A stretch of 64,000 nt of DNA, taken from the NCBI RefSeq assembly GCF_001262605.1, contig NZ_LGTC01000001.1:3919001-3983000 (forward strand), given 5' to 3'. Positions 56,903 through 64,000 of the stretch are shown here, piece by piece. The notes under the pieces were generated by a model, which was given only the letters and a program-made list of their open reading frames with translations, was not told the DNA's origin and searched no databases. Origin of the DNA: Pseudobacteroides cellulosolvens ATCC 35603 = DSM 2933. GTDB taxonomy: Bacteria > Bacillota > Clostridia > Acetivibrionales > DSM-2933. The stretch's first letter is position 1. Each line of letters opens with the position of its first letter. The translations under genes and the position numbers were made by a program.

Positions 56903-57334
56903 TCATTTAGGTTTTACTCGTGCAGCAATAAGCCTCTTAACATCGCCAAGCACACACGTATCTTTCACCTCTACCATGAGCCAGCGTCCTCCGCAAGCAA
57001 AGGTTGTTCTAGAATATAAGTCTTTTATATACTGTGTAAAAGTACCTAGCATCATTTCAACTTCTGTTTCTTCCTTGGCACCTACTACAACCAATGCTAT
57101 AAAGTAGCCTTCCATCGGATACAGGGTACACAATGACTTGCCGCTCTTTTGGTATTTTATATTCCAACCCGGCTGTGCTGCACATTTACTGTACGACATT
57201 TTAGGCTGAACATTATATGTACTTTCTATGTACGATAATAGTTTGAGCCATAAATCTGACCCTTGTCCGATGAACTGGTTAACATCGTCAACAGTCGGCC
57301 TTTGAGTGTCATTAAAAAGATTATTCCATTTCAT
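56903..57334 (-). CDS. DUF3788 domain protein
   Basis: 143 residues from the ATG at 57334, preceded by AAAGGAAG at 8 nt; an ATG two codons earlier is too close to that site. A single cytosolic DUF3788 domain with LWLKLLSYIE, WNIKYQKSGKSLCTLYP and GRWLMVEV, the family blocks. No catalytic motif is obvious and the function of the family is not established. Confidence 0.88.
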   Translation of the reverse strand: MKWNNLFNDTQRPTVDDVNQFIGQGSDLWLKLLSYIESTYNVQPKMSYSKCAAQPGWNIKYQKSGKSLCTLYPMEGYFIALVVVGAKEETEVEMMLGTFTQYIKDLYSRTTFACGGRWLMVEVKDTCVLGDVKRLIAARVKPK

Positions 57335-57354
57335 AATCATCTTCCTTTTATATT

Positions 57355-58086
57355 TTATACTGATGCAACCAATACCATCATGAAAGAATTATTCTTATCA
57401 AAACTGCCTCCGTTAAAATCTCCAAAAAACTCTATTTTTTCATATCCATTATCAGAAAACACATTCTTTATATCGTCATACAGAAGGGGATAAAGCGGTA
57501 TTTCATTATCATATTTTTGATTATCTACTGACAAAACAGTTTTAAAATATACTTTATTTTCCACTCTATCATACCTGTATAACCTCTCAAATGTCAACCC
57601 TGCTTCCTCATTAAAAATAGTCGGTAAAGACTTTATATCTTTTGAAATCACCCTGTCATAATTAATCACCTGGATTATTAAACTTCCATTACTACCGATA
57701 ATATCCTTTACATCACTAATAAATTCTTTGATTTGGGTTAAATTGTCCAAATGCACTAAGGAATTACCAATACAAAATACAGTATCAAATTTATTGCCGT
57801 GGAATTTCTCCTTCAAGCCAAGCATATTTGCATGCAAAAATTTTAATTTGCCGTTCAAATTTTGGGCTTTGATTGCCAAATTTTCAATCATATTTTTATC
57901 AATATCCACTGCCGTTACATCGTAGCCGTGCTTGCACAATTCCATAGAATAACCTCCTGTACCGCATGCAACATCGAGAATAGATTTCGGAGGATTGCCT
58001 GAAGTCCTTCGTAAAAACTCTACTGTATTCATAGAGACAGGAAAAATATAATCATAATACTTTGAAATCTCTTCATAAAAAGCCAT
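57355..58086 (-). CDS. Class I SAM-dependent methyltransferase
   Basis: 243 residues from the ATG at 58086, which has AAAGGAGAG upstream; in-frame codons above it lie before that site. Motif I ILDVACGTGGYS, acidic end of strand 2 (VDIDKNM) and FCIGNSLVHL. A Methyltransf_25/11-type fold with a C-terminal beta insertion. Substrate unknown. It lies between an HD-domain gene and a DUF3788 gene. Confidence 0.93.
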   Translation of the reverse strand: MAFYEEISKYYDYIFPVSMNTVEFLRRTSGNPPKSILDVACGTGGYSMELCKHGYDVTAVDIDKNMIENLAIKAQNLNGKLKFLHANMLGLKEKFHGNKFDTVFCIGNSLVHLDNLTQIKEFISDVKDIIGSNGSLIIQVINYDRVISKDIKSLPTIFNEEAGLTFERLYRYDRVENKVYFKTVLSVDNQKYDNEIPLYPLLYDDIKNVFSDNGYEKIEFFGDFNGGSFDKNNSFMMVLVASV

Positions 58087-58142
58087 TACAAACACTCTCC
58101 TTTGTTTGAACAAATATATCCCAAAAGATATATATTGTTATT

Positions 58143-58628
58143 TTAAATACCATACATAGCTTCAATAATTTTATTTCCCGTATCTGTTTTAAAGTATTTC
58201 TCTTTAATCGATTTAATAGATATAATATCCAGAGAATCTTCATCAATATTCACTATGAAATCCGCTTCTATAAGAATTTGAAAATCAATGCCGTCTATCT
58301 TACTATAACTATGATGATTACCTATCAAGTAACAAACCCTGTTAATAATTGTTTGCTCCATTCCAATTTTCTTTAAAATCCTCTCTGCAATTGGCGGGCC
58401 TTCAATCTCCTGATACTTTCCTGCAGAGGAATTATATTTTCTTTCAGCTTCTTTTATCCCTATATCATGCAAAACCGCAGCAAGTTCTATAACTGTCCTT
58501 ATTTCTTCTGTAACAGATTCCTTCCCACTTATAGTCTTAGCAAAACCATAAACTTTTATAGCATGATTTATCCTTCTAACATCTTGTTGGTTATAATCTA
58601 TTAAACTTTCTAATGCTTTTGATATCAT
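58143..58628 (-). CDS. HD-domain phosphohydrolase-like protein
   Basis: 161 residues from the ATG at 58628, with TAGGAGAGG upstream. An HD metal-binding domain with NHAIKVYGFAK, LAAVLHDIG and GNHHSYSK. The family cleaves phosphate esters of nucleotides or small molecules; the substrate is unknown. It is probably cotranscribed with the methyltransferase gene 30 bp below it. Confidence 0.9.
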   Translation of the reverse strand: MISKALESLIDYNQQDVRRINHAIKVYGFAKTISGKESVTEEIRTVIELAAVLHDIGIKEAERKYNSSAGKYQEIEGPPIAERILKKIGMEQTIINRVCYLIGNHHSYSKIDGIDFQILIEADFIVNIDEDSLDIISIKSIKEKYFKTDTGNKIIEAMYGI

Positions 58629-58788
58629 ATAAATTTCATCCTCTCCTAATATTATCAATTGTAAAACTTAAGTTATAAATATCCTCCACTACACTTTGCG
58701 ATTGGAAATAACATGTAAATTATATACCTTTTTTTGAGAATATGCAGTATCCTGAGATACGATAATGCATCGAATTTCTTAGATATAA

Positions 58789-58813
58789 AAAAACGCCTTA
58801 CGGCGTTTTTATA
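58789..58813 (-). terminator. Terminator after spoVR-type gene
   Basis: AAAAACGCC pairs with GGCGTTTTT around a 4-nt loop, with T runs on both strands. It overlaps the last codons of the SpoVR-type gene on the minus strand. Confidence 0.9.
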
Positions 58814-60197
58814 CATTAGTAAGTGAAATCTTTTTCTGTTCATCACACATTATCATTTTCCGTTTTTCATCAAGTATGGTAAGAAGTACTACCTTGCCAT
58901 CCCAGAGATCCTCCACATGCTTCAATGTCTCATAAGCATAGCTTAATTCCAGTTCCCTTCCGTCATACTGGTGCTCCAATACCAATGTGTTGTCCTTCTG
59001 AACATATTCCAACACCTTTATGATGGGTATTCCCGACATACCGACTGAACTTGCAAGGGTATCCCTGATCTTCTTCCAGCCTTCTTCGTCTGCAACCTCG
59101 GATATTATATAGTCATTGCCCCTCTTATCATATTCAAAAAGATTCATCTCCTGGCACAATTCATAGTTTAGATAACGTCTTAGGAAGGACTGGTCTCTTT
59201 CCACTTCCCTGATTTCAAATATCTTCCTCGGATTATCCTGGTAGTTGTTTCTAATGTATTCAAAAATCTTAAACCCAACATAGTACGGATTAATTTGACC
59301 TAAATGAGGTCTTATAACCTGGTTGTGCCTTTTCAAAAACTCAAAATGAAGACCTTGGGAAAGTTCCAGTTTGTTAAGTATTGTATAATGCCAGAAGCTG
59401 GCCCATCCTTCATTCATTATCTTTGTCTCGATCTGTGGCACAAAGTAGGATGTTTCAAACCTTACTATATCAATAAGGTCACGCTCCCAGGAAGTAAGTT
59501 TACCATACCTGGAAACGAACCATAACAAGTCATCATCAGGCTCTATCGGTATCTTTTTGAAATCCGGCACTTCTTCAGGCTGTGTCTGTTTTGGCTCTAA
59601 AAGAGGGTACTCACTCCTAGGCTTCTGATACTTCTCCAATAGTGCTTTCCTCTTCTCATCCTCACTAAGACGCTTTATTCCTATCTCTCGGGGACATTGA
59701 AATTTTAATGCATGAGAAGCATTTAAAATTTTCTCAACCTTTGCATAACCGATGCCTGGGTCTGCAATGTATTCCCTGACCCTGTCTGCATGATTTTTGA
59801 AGGTTTCGATTGTCAATTCAGCTTTGGTTCCATCCCTGAAAAGTCTGTTGTTCTTAAAAAAATCATTGTGTCCATAAACATGGGCTATAGTAAGTATTTG
59901 AAGAAGCAGTGTATTGTCCTTCATGAGGTATGCCAGACAGGGATTAGAGTTTATAACCATCTCGTAAGGTAATCCTGTCAGGTTGTATTTATGCAAAGTT
60001 TTTATTCTTTCATAAGACTTTCCATAGCTCCAGTGCGGGTAGTGGGAAGGCATACCGACATAAGCCTCATAACCTATCATATCCTCATAGCTGCATATTT
60101 CGAATTCCTGCTCATAGTAATCAAGACCTACAGCTTGTGCTATCTCTTCTATTCGTTCATTCCACATCTTAAGTTCATTTATTGTATAGTCAGACAT
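58809..60197 (-). CDS. spoVR: SpoVR-family protein
   Basis: 462 residues with GGGAGGG upstream of ATG. Conserved blocks YPHWSYGKSYE, GLPYEMVINSNP, EGWASFWHY and LGQINPYYVGFKIF. SpoVR is needed for spore cortex formation in Bacillus; in other bacteria the homologue (YcgB) travels with YeaG/PrkA and YeaH, the same trio as here. Last gene of that set. Confidence 0.95.
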   Translation of the reverse strand: MSDYTINELKMWNERIEEIAQAVGLDYYEQEFEICSYEDMIGYEAYVGMPSHYPHWSYGKSYERIKTLHKYNLTGLPYEMVINSNPCLAYLMKDNTLLLQILTIAHVYGHNDFFKNNRLFRDGTKAELTIETFKNHADRVREYIADPGIGYAKVEKILNASHALKFQCPREIGIKRLSEDEKRKALLEKYQKPRSEYPLLEPKQTQPEEVPDFKKIPIEPDDDLLWFVSRYGKLTSWERDLIDIVRFETSYFVPQIETKIMNEGWASFWHYTILNKLELSQGLHFEFLKRHNQVIRPHLGQINPYYVGFKIFEYIRNNYQDNPRKIFEIREVERDQSFLRRYLNYELCQEMNLFEYDKRGNDYIISEVADEEGWKKIRDTLASSVGMSGIPIIKVLEYVQKDNTLVLEHQYDGRELELSYAYETLKHVEDLWDGKVVLLTILDEKRKMIMCDEQKKISLTNV

Positions 60198-60270
60198 TTA
60201 AGACCCTCCCTACACCAAAGAATGCGTAAAACCAATTATCCTTACTCGGAAGTAATATTTCAATTTGTCC

Positions 60271-61512
60271 TTAATTTGTACCGTCTTTATCAAGCAGCTT
60301 CTTTAGGCCGGGCAGCACATCTTCCTTCTTTGTCATGGTAACAATTGAAAAATTCTTATGCTTCACACCCTTTTGATACTCACTTTTAATCGTACTTATA
60401 GAGGAATAATAGCCAGGTACAATCTCTCCATATCCAAAAAGGTTGGAAACCTCACAAAGCTTGTTTGCATATTCCACTGCTTTTGCATTATCTTCAGCCC
60501 AGTTATCCCCATCACTGCAATGGAATGCGTATATATTCCAGCTTGACGGATTATACCTCTGCTCTATGATTTCAAGTGCCTTTTCATAACCGCTGCTTAT
60601 ATAGGTACCTCCCGACTCACCCTTATGGAAAAACTCATTTTCGCTTACTTCCTTTGCAACTGTTGTATGTGCTACAAATGCCACCTCTACGTTAGCATAT
60701 TTGAGCCTTATAAACTGATAAAGCAAAAAGTAGAAGCTTCTTGCAAGGTACTTTTTTGATTGGTCCATGGACCCAGAAACGTCCATAATGCAAATAACGA
60801 CAGCGTTATAGTCCTTCTTATGTTCTTCCCTTACTCTCCAGTACCTTAAATCATCCTCAATAAAAGGAAACCTTTTAGGCACGTTTTCTGTATTTTGAAC
60901 ATCGGAATATTGATTTTGATCGATATTTTCATCAATATTCTCACCTGAGGATGATTTAGCATCCATTTCTTTCATGGTTCTTTCATATCCCTGCTTACGT
61001 TTTATTTTTTCAATTATAGAACGTTTTTTTGCAAGTCTGGGCGGGATTCCTTTCCTCTGGAAGCCTGAACGCTTGGCATACCTGATCGACTCAAGCTCCC
61101 CAATCCTTTTCCTGTCAAGATCAGGCAGGTTAAGATCATCGAAAAGGTAGCTTATTAGTTCATCTATGGTAATTTCTGTTTCGTAGTAGTCCTCACCTTC
61201 CTGATTGCCTGCCTGACCGGAGCCATTTCCCTGACCTTGGCCCTGGTCTTCACCCACCTTATCTCCCCTCTTTTCATTACCTGTTCCGCTTCCTGCTCCG
61301 GAAGTATTCTTCCCATATATGAACTGGTATTCCTTTATGCTTTTTATGGGGATCTTGATCTTTTTATCTTTTCTCTGTCCTATTATGCTTTCTTCTGCAA
61401 TAATATTTCCAATATTCTTCTTAATAGAGTCCTCGACCAGTTGACGATGTCTCCGCCTGTCTTCTGCCGATCTGTCTTTGCCGCTGCTGCTAAACTCCTT
61501 GAAAATAGCCAT
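60271..61512 (-). CDS. yhbH: YhbH/YeaH-family protein (DUF444)
   Basis: 413 residues from the ATG at 61512, with GGGGTGA upstream. A Gly/Gln-rich low-complexity stretch at about 80-105, then a von Willebrand A-like domain with VICIMDVSGSMDQSKK (MIDAS DxSxS) and HCSDGDNW. It acts with the PrkA kinase and SpoVR protein; in Bacillus it is a sporulation-associated gene. Second gene of the trio. Confidence 0.95.
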   Translation of the reverse strand: MAIFKEFSSSGKDRSAEDRRRHRQLVEDSIKKNIGNIIAEESIIGQRKDKKIKIPIKSIKEYQFIYGKNTSGAGSGTGNEKRGDKVGEDQGQGQGNGSGQAGNQEGEDYYETEITIDELISYLFDDLNLPDLDRKRIGELESIRYAKRSGFQRKGIPPRLAKKRSIIEKIKRKQGYERTMKEMDAKSSSGENIDENIDQNQYSDVQNTENVPKRFPFIEDDLRYWRVREEHKKDYNAVVICIMDVSGSMDQSKKYLARSFYFLLYQFIRLKYANVEVAFVAHTTVAKEVSENEFFHKGESGGTYISSGYEKALEIIEQRYNPSSWNIYAFHCSDGDNWAEDNAKAVEYANKLCEVSNLFGYGEIVPGYYSSISTIKSEYQKGVKHKNFSIVTMTKKEDVLPGLKKLLDKDGTN

Positions 61513-61577
61513 TTTAATCACCCCATCATCAGGTAATTCTCAAAAATAATTTGATATATTATGCGATACACACATTC

Positions 61578-63506
61578 TTAATCTTTCCACAAATTGTTAG
61601 CTGCATATTTTAATATTACATTACAGCAATGGTCGCAATAACCGTAGTTTTTCATCTCTTCAACCATTGCATTGTATTTTTCGCTTTGTTCCTGATCCCT
61701 CACCTTGGCCATTGTAACAACTCTGCTTAATTCTCTTACAGACGCAGTAAGCTTTTTCTCTATAGCTTCCTTTAGCGGCTCATAACTATTGAAATCAAGC
61801 TTTCCGCCATTTCTAAGAACAAAAAACATATATGCAGTAACATCTGCTCTAAATCCTTTTGCTGCAGAATCTGTAATTCCGATTTGTTCTTCAATTGATC
61901 TTAAGAACCTCTCATCAGGTTCTAACTCTTCGCCAGTGTTCCGATCTTTTATCTTTGTTTTATTAACATATGCTTCCGCATGGTCAAGGTAGTTGTTAAA
62001 AAGGCTTTCAGCCTGCTCTCTGTAACCATGAATAAATGCCTTTGTTATTTCCTTCTCAAGTATCTTGTTATATTCTTTTCTGATGTTATCCTGTATGAAA
62101 GCCAAATATCTTGATTTGTCATCATCAGATATGGCAAGTTCCTTAACTGCCTTAACAAGGGTTTCCATTACCGAAATGGGATTTATACAATCATGTTCCG
62201 ATTCCGATAAAGCAGTATCGATTGACTTCATTATAAACCTTGTTGAAATACCAGTCATACCTTCCCTTGCAGCTTCTTCACGAAGCTCGAATATATCAAT
62301 CTTTCTTGCCATTCCCTTTTCAACAATCTCTTCACCATTATATATTTTCAGCTTGGTCATAGGGTCAACCTTAGCAGAAGGTGCAAGCCTTGTAAGAATA
62401 GCAAACATTGAAGCAATCTCAATGGTGTGAGGTGCAATATGAGCTTTAAATCTGCTCTTTTTAAGAATCTTTTCATAAATCTTTGTTTCTTCACCCAGTT
62501 CAAGGCAGTATGGTATTTCAATCTTTACAATTCTATCTAAAATAGCTTCATTAGTATGATCTGACTTAAATTTGTTCCATTCCGCTTCATTTGAATGTGC
62601 AAGAATTATTCCGTCAAAATAGATCATTGAACCTTTACCCGGTGACGGAACTGATTTCTCCTGGGTTGCAGTTATCATTGTGTGGAGGTATTCAGTCTCA
62701 TTTTTGAAAACTTCTATAAACTCTACTATACCTCTGTTACCAACGTTAAATGCACCATTTAAGGACAAGACCCTTGGATCATCTTCTGGATACATGTCAA
62801 TTTTCGATATATCAACCGATCCTATAAGAACTGATGTGTCCTGGTTATTAGGGTCTACAGGCGGTACTACGCCTATTCCTTTTCTCGATCTGATTGAGAA
62901 CCCTACTGTTTCAACCGGGAACTTTTCATATTCGCCGTTAAATTCATTCTTAAGCCTGTAGCGGCATATAGGACAAAGGTCACCTTCTATTTTTACATTG
63001 AGTATTTCCTCAAATTGCTTTCTAAGATGTTTTGGAATCAAATGCAGAGGCTCCTCCCTTATTGGGCAGCCTTTTAATGCATATACTGGGGAACTCATTT
63101 CAAGAGCCTTTTTCAAAGCTTCCATAAGTGATGATTTTCCTGACCCAACTGGTCCTACAAGATATAGAACCTGTCTGGACTCCTCTCCTGCCATTGCAGC
63201 TGAGTGAAAATACCTGACAAGCTTCATTATTGTTTTATCAATACCAAAAAAATCATCCTCAAAAAACTTGTACTTTTTTACAACATCATTCCCATAAATT
63301 CTTCTTAATCGAGGGTTTTCATCAGTTTTAATGACTTCAACTCCCGGATTTGTTATAAGATTATACATTCTTTGATGAGCTAACATGGAAATATCAGGAT
63401 TTTGTTTTAAAATCTCAAGATAATCCAGAAATACCCCTTTAAAAACACCGTTTTTTCTCTCTTCCCTATCCTTTTGAATAATGCTAGAAATATCTACCTT
63501 TCCCAT
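61578..63506 (-). CDS. prkA: PrkA serine protein kinase / AAA protein
   Basis: 642 residues from the ATG at 63506, which has AAAGGAGGTAA upstream; an earlier in-frame ATG at 63551 has no such site. N-terminal AAA domain with Walker A GPVGSGKSSLMEAL and Walker B-like MIYFDGIILAHS, and a C-terminal kinase-like region. A Cys pair motif (CPICRYR, CDHCC) suggests metal binding. PrkA/YeaG acts in stress and sporulation; first gene of the trio. Confidence 0.95.
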   Translation of the reverse strand: MGKVDISSIIQKDREERKNGVFKGVFLDYLEILKQNPDISMLAHQRMYNLITNPGVEVIKTDENPRLRRIYGNDVVKKYKFFEDDFFGIDKTIMKLVRYFHSAAMAGEESRQVLYLVGPVGSGKSSLMEALKKALEMSSPVYALKGCPIREEPLHLIPKHLRKQFEEILNVKIEGDLCPICRYRLKNEFNGEYEKFPVETVGFSIRSRKGIGVVPPVDPNNQDTSVLIGSVDISKIDMYPEDDPRVLSLNGAFNVGNRGIVEFIEVFKNETEYLHTMITATQEKSVPSPGKGSMIYFDGIILAHSNEAEWNKFKSDHTNEAILDRIVKIEIPYCLELGEETKIYEKILKKSRFKAHIAPHTIEIASMFAILTRLAPSAKVDPMTKLKIYNGEEIVEKGMARKIDIFELREEAAREGMTGISTRFIMKSIDTALSESEHDCINPISVMETLVKAVKELAISDDDKSRYLAFIQDNIRKEYNKILEKEITKAFIHGYREQAESLFNNYLDHAEAYVNKTKIKDRNTGEELEPDERFLRSIEEQIGITDSAAKGFRADVTAYMFFVLRNGGKLDFNSYEPLKEAIEKKLTASVRELSRVVTMAKVRDQEQSEKYNAMVEEMKNYGYCDHCCNVILKYAANNLWKD

Positions 63507-63630
63507 AATAATTACCTCCTTTTTAATAGGATATGTTGGTTCATGTAGCATACAAACGCTGGTTCAATCTATATAAAATCACATCATCTTTTATATCAAT
63601 TCCTAAGCAATTTATATATAAATTATAATA

Positions 63631-63662
63631 TTAATAAAGGTCATTTATATTACCTTTATTAA
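63631..63662. repeat. 11-bp inverted repeat upstream of prkA
   Basis: TTAATAAAGGT and ACCTTTATTAA are exact inverse copies around a 10-nt spacer, 125-155 bp before the prkA start. It could be an operator for sporulation or stress control. The rest of the 494-bp end of the window is AT-rich and I see no gene in it. Confidence 0.55.
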
Positions 63663-64000
63663 ATAAATATTTCTACATTTATTGTACTGGATGAATTAAT
63701 ATTAAATTACCTTAAATATTTACCGGAAAAGAAGAAACTTTAAACAAAAACTTCAAAAGTGCTTTAAATTTATAACAACTAATTGTTTTTTATATAAAGT
63801 TATCCTGAATTTACTATTGTTAATATAATAATTTTATCATATTTAAAGCAAAATAACTATATCCAACTTTGGTCTTTATGCTCAAATTTTACCATTATAA
63901 CGGGTTTGTATTTAATGATATAATAATTTTGCCATAATCCCAGTTTTCGAAAGGTATGATTATTATTAAAACTCTAAAAGAAAAAATCAATAAATGTTTA

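Overview
The window looks like chromosome from a low-G+C, spore-forming, anaerobic member of the Clostridia. It carries spoIIP, a prkA/yhbH/spoVR cluster, a pyruvate phosphate dikinase, 2-hydroxyacyl-CoA dehydratase activases, a T-box upstream of hisS and strong GGAGG ribosome binding sites. Nearly all genes lie on the minus strand. I recognised no rRNA, tRNA, CRISPR array, integrase or insertion sequence. Species is not determined.

Region 1 (1-20.3 kb) is an accessory copper/metal and extracytoplasmic redox region. It holds a CopA-type P-ATPase with an unusual C-terminal extension, CopZ, and an HMA/UreH_2/double-cupredoxin membrane protein. It also holds Met-rich and Met/His-loop membrane proteins, zinc-ribbon membrane proteins, a b-type cytochrome, a DUF2318 protein, a pilin-like protein, a CcdA/ResA pair and two two-component systems (OmpR type and NtrC type). 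Two features tie it together. The first is a promoter of fixed geometry, a CTnCAT/CTTCAT direct repeat at 11-bp period followed by 10 bp and a TATAAT-like box, found before six transcription units. The second is a repeated helical domain (here called the DPY/LH repeat) in three proteins, one of them CopA. The region is also damaged: five reading frames are broken, and adding one G to a G run restores each. Two multicopper-oxidase fragments, C-terminal at 1.1 kb and N-terminal at 17 kb, sit at its edges in the order expected of one split gene.

Region 2 (20.3-30.8 kb) holds a 1268-residue multidomain secreted protein with a predicted lysozyme-like end, a DUF554 membrane protein, ppdK, spoIIP and several small proteins.

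Region 3 (30.8-38.4 kb) has a fused 1412-residue acyl-CoA dehydratase activase-related protein next to a three-gene operon that looks like an unfused version of the same architecture.

Region 4 (38.8-50.6 kb) is core housekeeping: signal peptidase I, aspS, hisS with its T-box leader, a HemZ-like radical SAM protein, an MBL hydrolase, dtd, rel and recJ.

Region 5 (50.7-64 kb) has a Memo-like lipoprotein beside an alpha-2-macroglobulin-like protein, a DUF3788 protein, a methyltransferase, an HD protein, and the sporulation/stress cluster prkA-yhbH-spoVR read in that order.
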